Shown in pieces: positions 38,102 to 47,381 of a DNA stretch of 64,000 nucleotides (positions are counted from its first letter, which is position 1; each line of letters begins with the position of its first letter). Source of the stretch: Cyanidium caldarium (lineage: Eukaryota; Rhodophyta; Bangiophyceae; Cyanidiales; Cyanidiaceae); contig JANCYW010000014.1 in assembly GCA_026184775.1 (NCBI GenBank), positions 248,001 through 312,000 of the forward strand, in the 5' to 3' direction. The translations under genes and the position numbers were made by a program. The notes below the pieces were generated by a model. That model saw only the letters and a list, made by a program, of their open reading frames with translations, had not been told where the DNA came from and ran no database searches.

Positions 38102-39160
38102 TTACCGAATTGGGCGGCGCCGTGCCTGCATTCGGGCAAGCAGGCGGGAGCGGGCGGTGCCCGGGGTCGGCGAGGCGACGCGCGACGCGGGCGTCACCGG
38201 CGTGGTGGGAAGAGAGAGCGGTGGAGCAGGAGGAGTTGGGAATTTGGCGGGGGAAGGCGTTGACGGGCGGCGCAGCGGTTTGGCGTCTGACGCCATTCCC
38301 AGAATGGCGTTCGCCCGTTGTTCGACGCTGGCGGCGTCGCGCACTCTGGAAATGCCTCCGACCGATACCCCGCTCTCGCTCGCTGCCCGGCTCACCGGCG
38401 AGCAGCTCAGCAAACATTCTGGATCGTCGTCTGTAAAAAAACTCTCGTAGTCGACGCTCTCACGCTCCGACTCGAACATATCCTCCAACGAATAGTCCTT
38501 TCCTTCCGCCTCCTCGCTATCGCTGCTCAGCGGATGTCGCAACGACGGCAGACACTGCGCCAGCAGCGAGGCGGCATGTGGCGGCGGCGCGTGCTTCACT
38601 CGCGTCCTCCTCACCTTTTTCTGTCGTTTGCCCGGTGGTCGCCCTCGCTTCTGCCTCTCCTTCCGACGCGTCTTCGGCGCCTCCACGCTCGCCTCCTCCC
38701 GCTCCTCCACTCTTCTGCGCATCCTCCGTTTCGGCACCGCTCCCGTCTCCACTCGCTTCCCCTCCTCCTCCTCCTCATTCTGCCCCTCTCTTTTCTTCCT
38801 GCGACCTCGTTTCGGCGCCTTGCGCTTCCCGTTCCAGTACACCAGGCTCGAAAACGTCTGCCAGTCGGCCTCCCAGGCGTCCGATCGCCCCAACATACGC
38901 GACACCGCCTCGCCCACTCGGCTGCCGTCATCGCCGCGCAGCGCCCGCCGTGCCGCCCACGTCAAGTCTTCGGGGAGCGATGCGTCAGGAAGAGCGGCTC
39001 GCCAGTCCCTTTCGGGCGGAGCGGGCGTGGACATACCACCCGTGAGAGAAATATTTCGCCTCTTGCGCGAGCTCTGCGACTCGACCGCCGAAGATTTTCC
39101 GGCGGCCGCACGGCGCAATCTCCGGTGCATTGGCGTTTCGCGTTTTTCTGTCGACCGCAC
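38102..39160 (-). CDS. Hypothetical basic/acidic protein with AT-hook-like motif
   Basis: 352 residues, family not recognised. It has a conserved-looking N-terminal part with Trp residues (ERDWRAALPD, LTWAARRAL, AWEADWQTFSSLVYWN). A long Lys/Arg/Glu region follows with KRGRPPGKRQKK, close to an AT-hook core. Then comes an acidic Ser/Asp/Glu segment (SSDSEEAEGKDYSLEDMF) and a Pro/Ser/Thr tail. The layout suggests a nuclear, chromatin-associated protein; this is inference. The start could also be ATG 39034 (MSTPAPPERDW). It converges with ISCU, leaving only about 30 bases between stops. Confidence 0.6.
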   Translation of the reverse strand: MRSTEKRETPMHRRLRRAAAGKSSAVESQSSRKRRNISLTGGMSTPAPPERDWRAALPDASLPEDLTWAARRALRGDDGSRVGEAVSRMLGRSDAWEADWQTFSSLVYWNGKRKAPKRGRRKKREGQNEEEEEGKRVETGAVPKRRMRRRVEEREEASVEAPKTRRKERQKRGRPPGKRQKKVRRTRVKHAPPPHAASLLAQCLPSLRHPLSSDSEEAEGKDYSLEDMFESERESVDYESFFTDDDPECLLSCSPVSRAASESGVSVGGISRVRDAASVEQRANAILGMASDAKPLRRPSTPSPAKFPTPPAPPLSLPTTPVTPASRVASPTPGTARSRLLARMQARRRPIR

Positions 39161-39231
39161 GCATTTTGGCCGCTCGATTGTTGTCTGTTGTTGACGCTCC
39201 CGTGCCGTACTTGCCCCCCGTTCATCCCCTC

Positions 39232-39897
39232 ATGTCGTCGGGTTTTCGCAGAGTGACGGTGCAGGTGAAGGAAATTAAGGACATTCCGGTGGGAAGCTTT
39301 CCGAAGCGCGTATATGTGCGCACGCGGCTGGACACGGCCACGCCGTTGCGCGGCAGCGACGAGACCACCTTTGCCACCAACGTGCTGACCATCAGCAAAA
39401 AGACCGCCGGGCCGTACACCTTCTATGAGGAGAGCGGCGACGCCAACGTGTTTGCGCTGCCAGACTTTACGGTGGTGTGCGACGTGCACAAGGTGGGCGG
39501 CGGGTGTTTCCAGAGCGGCGCCGACGAGCGCATCGCCACCGTGCGCATTCCGTTGAGCAAGATAGAGATAGAGAACGGCGGCAAGCAAGAGACGTGGTAC
39601 TCGTTGCACTATCCCTCCAACGTGGGTGGCATGAAGAAGCGTTTGTATGCGGGAAGTTTGCTGTTGTCTATTCAGATCGAACAGCGCCTGCCGCGCACCT
39701 TCAACTTTGGAGCGTTCCGCCCCGTAGAGACCAAGTCGCCCGAGGAGCACAGTCCATACACCGGGGAGGGGGCGCCCGCGCCCGTCTCGCCGCGGATGGA
39801 TACCTCGGCCGACTCGTCGTCGCGTCTCGAGGGCGGCGGCGTCGGCGGTCAGAGCGTGTTTTCGGCGGTCAGTGCGGACGCGGCTCGGAACACTTGA
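39232..39897 (+). CDS. C2-domain-like protein
   Basis: 221 residues. FRRVTVQVKEIKDIPVGSFPKRVYVRTRLD has the beta-strand pattern of a C2 start. FALPDFTVVCDVHKVG and RIATVRIPLSKIE follow as later strands, and WYSLHYPSNV with RLYAGSLLLSIQI is the typical C2 end. The acidic Ca2+ loops are not obvious, so it is probably a calcium-independent lipid or protein binder. The C-terminal 60 residues are disordered (SPEEHSPYTGE and Gly/Ser). ATG 39232 chosen; the frame is open from 39130. Confidence 0.65.
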   Translation: MSSGFRRVTVQVKEIKDIPVGSFPKRVYVRTRLDTATPLRGSDETTFATNVLTISKKTAGPYTFYEESGDANVFALPDFTVVCDVHKVGGGCFQSGADERIATVRIPLSKIEIENGGKQETWYSLHYPSNVGGMKKRLYAGSLLLSIQIEQRLPRTFNFGAFRPVETKSPEEHSPYTGEGAPAPVSPRMDTSADSSSRLEGGGVGGQSVFSAVSADAARNT

Positions 39898-40040
39898 GCA
39901 GTGCGCGTAGAGCGAGATGTGGTAGCGCCGTGGCAGCCAACCGGGGAGCATGCATGGGCGAGTGGGCATGGTGGATGTCTCGCGTAAACCACGGCAGACG
40001 GCCAGCATTGCCGGTGCAATTACAACTGACCCTCCCTCTG

Positions 40041-41321
40041 CTACCTCCGCATGGTCGGCGTGCTGATGGTCATGCGGCCGCGGTCGTCACTCCCACCGCT
40101 GCGGGCAGGCCGCGTCGAGCCACCGGCGTCGGAGGCCGCGCGGTGCTCCAGCACCTCCAGCCGCGCCTCCATGGTGATCAGGCGCCGCTCCTGTTCGGCG
40201 GCAAGCCCGCACAGCTGCCGCACCTGCGACACCGCCTGGTCGATGCGGCGGAGGAAGAGCGTGTTGGCCTGGCGCAGCGCCGCCAAATCGGCGCGCGCCT
40301 GCACCAGTTCCAAGTTCACCGTGCCGGCGGCGGGCGCTGCAGTGGGCATCAGCTGGTTGCTGGCGAAGATGGTGGGCAGCTGGTTGAAAGGCGACGGCCT
40401 TCTGCCGCCGTTGGCCACGGGAGACGGCGTCGCCAACCTTTGGATGCCGGTCGGCTCGGTGCGCCAGCTGCTGACGCCGGCGTGGGCATTGCCGTGGAAT
40501 TCGCCATGCAATTTCCGCAGGCGTTGCGGCGGCGGCTCCGGCAAGAGAGCGCCCTCGGACGGCGTTCGCCGCGCTATCATCGACCGATGCGCCTGCGTCT
40601 GCCCCGGCGGCGCACTCGCGTGTGACTTCCTCTCGCTGGGGCTGGTAGGTGGTGTGCGGGCACTGGTCCTGGACACGTCGGCAGCGGACGCAGACAACCC
40701 GATCGCCGGCGGGCTGTACCCTCTGCTGCGGCTCCCGTTGCCCGAGGCCGCTCCTCTATCCGCCTCTGCGGGTTCCCCGGCGTCTACCTCATCCTCAAAG
40801 TCGGTGGCATCGTCCAATAAATCCTCGACGTCCGAATCGGTGGCCGGACCGGAGTCGTCTACCGCACACGTTCGGGTGGCAGCGACGGCGGCCGCAGCGG
40901 CGGTGGTCGCCACCGGAACGCTCAGCGCACTCGAGGGTAAGTTCATCCGCAGCGGGCTGGCGGCGCTCTGCCGCAACCGATGCCTCTGCCACTGGCTGTG
41001 CTGTGCCAACAGCTCCAGCTGCTGCCGACTCCACACCGCATGTTCAAGTCGCGCCGCTGTGCCGTCGCGGCCTATTTGCACCCCGAAGCCGTGCTGTCGC
41101 AACACCTGCACCCACTGCTCCCAGGTGCGGTACGGCGGCCAGGCGGCACTGGCCAAGTAGCGCCGCACAAATTCCGGTATGTCGAGCACCTGTACCGCGG
41201 TGCCATCGTCGGTCCAACCAATGCACTGCGGCGGGTGGTCCGAGCGAATCACTGCGAGGAGTTTCAGGACGAGTGGCAGGAGGATGGCAGGTGACTCAGG
41301 CGGAGGCGATGTGTCTGCCAT
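40041..41321 (-). CDS. Divergent heat-shock-factor-type (winged helix) protein
   Basis: 426 residues. The first 110 fit the HSF DNA-binding domain order: LLPLVLKLLAVI, CIGWTDDGTAVQVLD, EFVRRYLASAAWPPYRTWEQWVQ and LRQHGFGVQIG, then HAVWSRQQLELL at the place of the H..F.RG...LL end. The recognition helix normally reads SFVRQLNMYGF. Here it is QWVQVLRQHGF, so the Arg that reads GAA is Gln. A later coiled coil (ELVQARADLAALRQAN to QVRQLCGLAAEQERRL) could be the trimerisation part. The acidic segment VEDLLDDATDFEDEVD lies between. ATG 41321 chosen. Confidence 0.68.
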   Translation of the reverse strand: MADTSPPPESPAILLPLVLKLLAVIRSDHPPQCIGWTDDGTAVQVLDIPEFVRRYLASAAWPPYRTWEQWVQVLRQHGFGVQIGRDGTAARLEHAVWSRQQLELLAQHSQWQRHRLRQSAASPLRMNLPSSALSVPVATTAAAAAVAATRTCAVDDSGPATDSDVEDLLDDATDFEDEVDAGEPAEADRGAASGNGSRSRGYSPPAIGLSASAADVSRTSARTPPTSPSERKSHASAPPGQTQAHRSMIARRTPSEGALLPEPPPQRLRKLHGEFHGNAHAGVSSWRTEPTGIQRLATPSPVANGGRRPSPFNQLPTIFASNQLMPTAAPAAGTVNLELVQARADLAALRQANTLFLRRIDQAVSQVRQLCGLAAEQERRLITMEARLEVLEHRAASDAGGSTRPARSGGSDDRGRMTISTPTMRR

Positions 41322-42157
41322 CGCCTTTTTCGCAAAGCGGGTAGCGAGCGGCGATTTCGAGCGCCGACGAGGCCGCAGCCGAGTCGAGGCGGTGCGCGGC
41401 CCTCGTCGTGGCAAGCCCGCGCGCCCCCGGCCACCCCGCAGGTGGAGGTCCGGTGGCCCCTCGGTGCGCCCTCGGGTCAGCGCGGGCCGATGTCTCGTGG
41501 GAGCGTAGCGACGGGGGACACGGCAAATTACACTCTGTAAGTCGAGTGGTTGCGCGCGGGCACCGGTTTCCGGCGCGGCGTTCGCATGGCACGAAAAATT
41601 CGGGTGTCTCAACGAGGCGACGTCGCCGGTGCTTGTGAGACAAGGAGGTGAGACCGCGAAAGTGCGTGTGACTCACGAGCCGCGGGAGCGCTGTGGATTC
41701 GCGCGTATCAAGCAGGGCACCGAAAGAGAGGTATCGGTGATGACACTGCAAGCTTGCGAGCGGCAAACGCTTCCCCTCATGGACACTCTCCCTTTTCCGG
41801 AGCGTGTATCACGTCTCCCGCCAACTCCTAGGTGACATTTTTCGCTCCAGCAGTGGATGCGGTTGCCAGTGCTCGGCGCTCCGTTCGTCGTCGCGCCCAG
41901 AGCTCATCGTGACATTTGATTTCGTCACGCACGCATGATTTTCCGGACCGCTGCGCTGAGCCGTCGACACGGCGCCGCCTCCGCGTTGTGCGCACCACGG
42001 AGCCGCTCCCTGACGTTACGCCTGTTCGCTGAGGTGACTTCGTGTTGGTGGTTGTCGCGCTCTCGAATTGGATCAGTTCATCGAGCACCCCAATCTCGTT
42101 CCGCGCTGCTCCCCATCCCTCCTGTTCACCGCTCCCTCCCTCCCTCTCCTCCTCTTC
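41322..42157. promoter_or_regulatory. Divergent spacer between HSF-type gene and CP12
   Basis: 836 bases between two head-to-head genes, the longest such gap in the right half. No further gene is supported. Open frames here extend the two genes without conserved content. It should hold the CP12 promoter. Confidence 0.45.
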
Positions 42158-42538
42158 ATGTCGCCGGCGTTCGTCGCCCCCATCGGCACCCTCCTCCCCT
42201 CGGGACGCGTGCCGTCCCGGAGCACCTTCCGCCCCTCCTCGCGGCTCGCCGTCCCGCATCCCCAAATCGCTCTCCGTCGGCGGGCGGGCGCGCTGCACTC
42301 GCTGCATATGAGCGAGACCATGAGCGACCGAATTCAGGAGGCCATCGACCACGCCAAAAACGCCAGCGAAAAGTACGGCAAGTCGAGCGCCGAGGCCAAG
42401 GTGGCGTGGGACGTGGTGGAAGAGCTGGAGGCGGAGCGGTCGCACCAGGCGGATAAGAAGAGCGTCAAGCAGGATCCGCTGGACGAGTACTGCAAGGACG
42501 CGCCCGATGCGGACGAGTGCCGCGTGTACGAAGACTAG
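42158..42538 (+). CDS. CP12: CP12, Calvin-cycle redox regulator
   Basis: Plastid protein that joins GAPDH and phosphoribulokinase into an inactive complex in the dark. 126 residues with a transit peptide (MSPAFVAPIGTLLPSGRVPS, note the red-algal AFV start). The mature part has EAIDHAKNASEKYG and the AWDVVEELEAE motif of all CP12s. The C-terminus DEYCKDAPDADECRVYED has the GAPDH-binding Cys pair Cys112/Cys121. The N-terminal Cys pair that binds phosphoribulokinase in plants is absent. The upstream in-frame ATG at 42068 is not needed. Confidence 0.95.
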   Translation: MSPAFVAPIGTLLPSGRVPSRSTFRPSSRLAVPHPQIALRRRAGALHSLHMSETMSDRIQEAIDHAKNASEKYGKSSAEAKVAWDVVEELEAERSHQADKKSVKQDPLDEYCKDAPDADECRVYED

Positions 42539-42787
42539 AACGGCGGCGCCGCGGACTGCAGATCACGGCAAGGCAGGGCGGGCGTTGCGCGCTCGCTTGC
42601 AGGCGGTAAAAAAGGCGTGGCCCGATCCCGACATTTACCAGCGTTGCTTACTCTCCTTTCGGCAATGACACCTCGCTATCCGCGCCTGGCGCCTCTATCG
42701 TTCCTTGCGCGTAGCCACTGCTGCCATCGCAGCGCCCGCCGACTTGCACTCGCTCTACACATGACCAATCTTTCCCTCTTCCCTGCT

Positions 42788-43519
42788 CTACCCACACACG
42801 ATTCCAGCGCCCTCGCAGGGCACGCTTTCGTACTCCAGAAAGCCGTAGTCCAGAAAGCCGTTTTTCATGGGCGCGCGCTCCGAGATGTTCTGCGGGTCGG
42901 CCGCCCGCCACGCCGCGTAGAACACGCCTGGACGCGCCACCGTGGCCAGCTGCTTCAGCGTCACCACATGCGCCGAGTACTTGATAATGCCTGGCGGGTT
43001 CAACTCGGCCGCGTACGAGAAATTGCGGTTCGGGTTGTCCGACGACACGAAGCGCGCCAGCGGCTTGGCGTAATAGGTAAAGTTGACGAACTCGCCGCTC
43101 TGCAGCAGCTCGGTCGCATTCATCACGTGCACCGTCGGCGGCGACGCCACCGGGTACACCGCCGCATAGTCCAGACCGGCGCTGAACAGAAGCTCCGTGT
43201 CCGCCCGAAAGTCGTTGGTCTGCGAGTGGTTGTCGATCTGGATCTCCACGCCGGAGAATATCACCCGCGCCGCGTGGGTGTAGTTGTACGTCGGCGGGTG
43301 CGCCGCCGGCGTCGGGTACGGGAACGGCGGCCGCCCCGAACCCACACTCTCCCCGATGCCCCCAGTGAACGACTCGTTGCTGGAGAGACGCAGCAGGTGA
43401 TCGGCGGCCAGGCCCGTGTCCAAGCGCGCCGGCGTGCCCAGCACGGTAGGCAGAGCGTGGGCGGCGAAGAGGAGGGTGAAGAGGAACGCGGTGAGGATGG
43501 CGCGCACCGGGCGAGTCAT
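42788..43519 (-). CDS. Secreted glycoprotein of unknown function
   Basis: 243 residues, family not recognised. Signal peptide MTRPVRAILTAFLFTLLFAA from ATG 43519. The mature part has at least seven N-glycosylation sites (for example NES, NYT, NHS, NAT, NFT, NFS, NIS). Beta-rich segments include VIFSGVEIQIDNHS and FVNFTYYAKPLARF, then VFYAAWRAADP. Only two cysteines are present, in the last eight residues (CEGAGIVC), so it is unlike the CRP family. Probably extracellular or vacuolar. It lies between CP12 and GLDC, tail to tail with CP12. Confidence 0.7.
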   Translation of the reverse strand: MTRPVRAILTAFLFTLLFAAHALPTVLGTPARLDTGLAADHLLRLSSNESFTGGIGESVGSGRPPFPYPTPAAHPPTYNYTHAARVIFSGVEIQIDNHSQTNDFRADTELLFSAGLDYAAVYPVASPPTVHVMNATELLQSGEFVNFTYYAKPLARFVSSDNPNRNFSYAAELNPPGIIKYSAHVVTLKQLATVARPGVFYAAWRAADPQNISERAPMKNGFLDYGFLEYESVPCEGAGIVCG

Positions 43520-43874
43520 GACTTGGAGATGTCGTTGATGGATGACTGATCCTCCTGGTCGCGGGTCTAGTTCACAGTGAGAACCAAGTACGGTTCCCAG
43601 ACACACTCGGGTGAGAAACTCGGGTGCAGAAATAGACGCAGAAGAAATCAGCGCCTGGCAGCGGCGATTGGATCCGTGCGGGTTTTGTTCTTGACGAGAA
43701 CGGCACGGCCGGCACCACGGAGACGAAAAACAGGCAGAGCGCCCTCTCTGAGCAGATCACACGAACGAGGGCCTCGTCGCGTGAGCGGCAAGCATTGCTT
43801 GTTGCACGTAGGGTTTTCTCTCTCTCCCTCACACACACACACACAGTCACTTTTCACCACCTTTTACTTTTCTT
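43520..43874. other. Spacer with (CA)n run
   Basis: Between the end of GLDC and the start of the secreted glycoprotein. It contains a CA microsatellite at about 43829-43846 and no gene. Confidence 0.5.
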
Positions 43875-46800
43875 TCACGCGCCACCCAGAGCCTCCTTGG
43901 CGCCGTTGTCGCCGATCGCCGTCCTTCCTGTCATAGCATTCTCCATCTCCTCTACCGGCGGGCAGCTGCACACCAGGTGCCGGTCGCCGTACACATCGTC
44001 GACGCGGGAGACGCGCGGCCAGAACTTGCCGCGGGTGTGCAACCAGCGCGCAGGATACGCACCCAGCTCGCGCGGGTACGGCCGGTCCCAGCTCTCCGCC
44101 AGCAGTACCTCGGCGGTGTGCGGCGCGTGCTTGAGCGGGTTGTTGTGCACGTCCCAGCGGCCGTCCTCAATAGCCCGGATCTCCTCGCGGATCATCAGCA
44201 GCGAGTCGCAGAAGCGGTCGAGCTCGTCCTTGCTCTCGCTCTCGGTCGGCTCGAGCATCAGCGTGCCCGGCACCGGCCACGACATGGTCGGCGAGTGGAA
44301 TCCGTAATCTTGCAGCCGTTTGGCCACGTCCGTCTCGGTGACGCCGGCGCTGGCCTTGAACGGGCGCAGGTCCATGATAAACTCGTGCGCACAGCGTCCG
44401 TTGGCACCGCGGTACAGCACCGTGTACACCGACGACAGCCGCGTGGCCATATAGTTGGCGTTGAGGATGGCCTGCTGGCTGGCCTCGCGCAGCCCGTCGC
44501 TGCCCATCATGTGCACGAACATCCACACGATCGGCAGGATCGATGCCGAGCCGTACGGCGCCGCCGAGATCGGTCCGATGGCGGTGGCCGGCTGTGCGCT
44601 GGCCACCGGTTGCACCGGATGCGACGGCAGGAACGGCGCCAGGGCGCGCGTCACCGCGATGGCGCCGACGCCGGGCCCGCCGCCGCCGTGCGGGATGGTG
44701 AGCGTCTTGTGGAGGTTGAGGTGGCAGGCGTCGCCGCCGATCTCACCGGGCGACGTCAGCCCCATCTGTGCGTTCAAGTTGGCGCCGTCGATGTACACCA
44801 GCCCGCCGTGCCGATGCACCACCTCGCAAATGTCCTTGATGCCCTCCTCGAACACGCCGTGCGTCGACGGGTAGGTGATCATGGCGGCTGCCAGCTGCGT
44901 GGCGTGCTGTTCGGCCTTGGCGCGCAGCTCGGCCACATCGATATTGCCCTTGTCATCGGTACCGATGGGAACGATGTGCAGCCCGGCCATTTTGGCGCTG
45001 GCGGCGTTGGTGCCGTGCGCCGAAGTGGGCACCAGACAGACGTTGCGGTGCGCCTCGCCGCGCGACCGATGGTACGCCAGAAACGTCAGCAGACCGGCGT
45101 ATTCACCCTGCGCGCCGCTGTTCGGTTGCAGCGACGCCGCCTCGAAGCCGGTAATGTCCGCCAGCACGCGCTCCAGGTCGGCAAACAGGCGCGCGTAGCC
45201 TTTCATCTGCTCAGGTGGCGTGAATGGGTGCGGCAGGCTAAACTCCGGCCACGTCACCGGCTGCATCTCGCTGGTGGCGTTCAGCTTCATGGTGCAGCTG
45301 CCGAGCGGGATCATCGAGTGCACCAGCGACAAATCCTTCGCCGCCAACAGGTGAATGTAGCGCACCAATTTGTGCTCGGTGCGGTACTCGTGAAACACCG
45401 GGTGTGTCATGTACGTCGACTGGCGGGCAAACGTCGCGGCGCGCGTCATCTCCGGCAGGCTGGCGTACCCGTCGGGCGGCATCTGCTGCTCCAGGCGCGC
45501 CAGCTCCGGCAGGCTCAGCGGGGGGTCCTGCGGCCTGCGGAACGCGTTCAACAGCGCCAGCAGCTGCTCGGCAGTGTGCGTCTCGTCGAACGACACCGAC
45601 AGCGAGGTGTCGCTCAATCGGCGGATGTTGATCTTGGCGGCGTCGCAGCGTTGCAGCACCGCCTCGGCGTCGGCTGCGGCCGGATAATCCACCCGCACCG
45701 TGTCGAACAGCAGCAGCTTTTCCGGCACCTGCGCCGGTTCCGGCACAGCCGCCGCAAACACCCGCGCCATGCGCTGGATGCGCTCGGCGATGGCCCGCAG
45801 GCCGTCCGGTCCGTGATACAGCCCGTACATCGCTGAGATGTTCGCCAGCAGCGCCTGCGCAGTGCACACGTTGCTGGTGGCCTTGTCGCGCCGAATGTGC
45901 TGCTCGCGGGTCTGCAGCGCCATGCGCAGCGCCGGCCGGCCGTTGGCATCGCGACTCACCCCGATGATGCGCCCCGGCACCAGCCGTTTCAGGTTTTCGG
46001 TGCACGCGAAGAACGCCGCCGCCGGCCCGCCGTACCCCATCGGCACGCCCAGGCGCTGCGCGTAGCCGAGGGCGATGTCGGCGTGCCACTCGCCAGGCGG
46101 TTTGAGCATCGTCAGCGCCAATAGATCCGTGGCCACCACCACTTTGGTGTCGTGCGCATGCGCCCGCTCCACCCACTCCGCATACGACTCGATGCTGCCG
46201 TCGGTGGCCGGGTACTGCACCAGCGCGCCGCTGTACTCGCCGCTACCGAAATGAACGGCGTGCGCGTCGCCGACCACCACCTCGATGCCCATGGGGCCGG
46301 CGCGCGTGCGCACCACCTCGATGGTCTGCGGGTGTGCCTTGTCGGACACAAAAAACTTGGGACGTTTGCCACGCGCCGCCACATGGCACATGGCCATGGC
46401 CTCGGCGGCCGCGGTGCCCTCGTCCAGCAGCGACGAGTTGGCGATGGGCAGCGCCGTCAGGTCGCTCACCATGGTCTGAAAGTTGAGCAGCGACTCCAGA
46501 CGGCCCTGCGCCACCTCCGCCTGGTACGGGGTGTACTGGGTGTACCACGCCGGATTCTCCAACACGTTGCGCTGGATGACCGCCGGCATCAGCGTGCCGT
46601 AGTAGCCGCAACCGATAAAATTGGTGCGCAGCTCGTTCTGCTGCGCGATGGTGCGCAGCTCCGCCAGCACCTCCGACTCGGCCCGTTTCGGCCCGATAGA
46701 CAGCTGACGTTGCGTTCGGATCGACCGCGGCACTGCCTGATCCATAAGCTGCTCTATGCTGTCCACGCCCACCGTCTGCAACATCTCCCGGTTGGCCTGC

Positions 46801-47117
46801 TCGCTGCCCGATCCGGTGTGCCGCCGGTGAAACAGATCCAGCGGCCGGAACGGCGTCTCACTGGCCGCCGCGCCACCGGAGCTGTAGTGACGCAGACGCA
46901 GAGCGCAACCGACGCGCAACGACAAGAGTGAATGGGGCGGGGGGCAGGCGGCAGCAGTCGCGGTCGCCGCCGCGCCGCCCGGCGACCGCCCCCCTGAATT
47001 CACTCCCACGCCGGTGCCGCGCGCCCCACCGAGGCCGTTCAGGCGCGTCGCCGTCTGAGATGGTGCATGCAACACCCGACGCACTTGACGTACCAGATTC
47101 ATCCGCATCGTGTTCAT
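43875..47117 (-). CDS. GLDC: Glycine decarboxylase P-protein
   Basis: PLP enzyme of the mitochondrial glycine cleavage system, which handles photorespiratory glycine. 1080 residues from ATG 47117, with an Arg-rich presequence (MNTMRMNLVRQVRRVLHA). The first half has FIGCGYYGTLMPAVIQRN, NPAWYTQYTPYQAEVAQGR and NSSLLDEGTAAAEAM. The second half has MIPLGSCTMKLN, EYAGLLTFLAYH and PTSAHGTNAASA. The PLP-binding Lys804 is in HLNLHKTLTIPHGGGGPG. The length fits the single-chain eukaryotic form (about 1020-1050 mature). The frame extends to 47351, but that part lacks presequence character. Confidence 0.97.
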   Translation of the reverse strand: MNTMRMNLVRQVRRVLHAPSQTATRLNGLGGARGTGVGVNSGGRSPGGAAATATAAACPPPHSLLSLRVGCALRLRHYSSGGAAASETPFRPLDLFHRRHTGSGSEQANREMLQTVGVDSIEQLMDQAVPRSIRTQRQLSIGPKRAESEVLAELRTIAQQNELRTNFIGCGYYGTLMPAVIQRNVLENPAWYTQYTPYQAEVAQGRLESLLNFQTMVSDLTALPIANSSLLDEGTAAAEAMAMCHVAARGKRPKFFVSDKAHPQTIEVVRTRAGPMGIEVVVGDAHAVHFGSGEYSGALVQYPATDGSIESYAEWVERAHAHDTKVVVATDLLALTMLKPPGEWHADIALGYAQRLGVPMGYGGPAAAFFACTENLKRLVPGRIIGVSRDANGRPALRMALQTREQHIRRDKATSNVCTAQALLANISAMYGLYHGPDGLRAIAERIQRMARVFAAAVPEPAQVPEKLLLFDTVRVDYPAAADAEAVLQRCDAAKINIRRLSDTSLSVSFDETHTAEQLLALLNAFRRPQDPPLSLPELARLEQQMPPDGYASLPEMTRAATFARQSTYMTHPVFHEYRTEHKLVRYIHLLAAKDLSLVHSMIPLGSCTMKLNATSEMQPVTWPEFSLPHPFTPPEQMKGYARLFADLERVLADITGFEAASLQPNSGAQGEYAGLLTFLAYHRSRGEAHRNVCLVPTSAHGTNAASAKMAGLHIVPIGTDDKGNIDVAELRAKAEQHATQLAAAMITYPSTHGVFEEGIKDICEVVHRHGGLVYIDGANLNAQMGLTSPGEIGGDACHLNLHKTLTIPHGGGGPGVGAIAVTRALAPFLPSHPVQPVASAQPATAIGPISAAPYGSASILPIVWMFVHMMGSDGLREASQQAILNANYMATRLSSVYTVLYRGANGRCAHEFIMDLRPFKASAGVTETDVAKRLQDYGFHSPTMSWPVPGTLMLEPTESESKDELDRFCDSLLMIREEIRAIEDGRWDVHNNPLKHAPHTAEVLLAESWDRPYPRELGAYPARWLHTRGKFWPRVSRVDDVYGDRHLVCSCPPVEEMENAMTGRTAIGDNGAKEALGGA

Positions 47118-47381
47118 CTTGCGGCACTCGCCGGCGATGAAGAGGAGAACCACACCGTCGAGCGCGTCGCCAAGGCGCCCGCACAATGCGCCGCTGGGAG
47201 ACGCGAGAGCGGAAAACGTGCGGCGCCGATGGAGCGCGCGCGAGCGTTCGGAATGCGCCGTGCGTGGGCGTGATGCGGGCGTGCCTCCCGGACGAGGCAC
47301 CACAGCACGACAGCCCCCGAGAAGTGGACATAAGGGATACATTGCACACAATCACGTAGAGCTCCCATGACGTTCTGGGCT

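Noticed and set aside
43977-45836. 619-codon plus-strand frame
   Set aside because: Antisense to GLDC; made by high GC at third positions and has no family motif.
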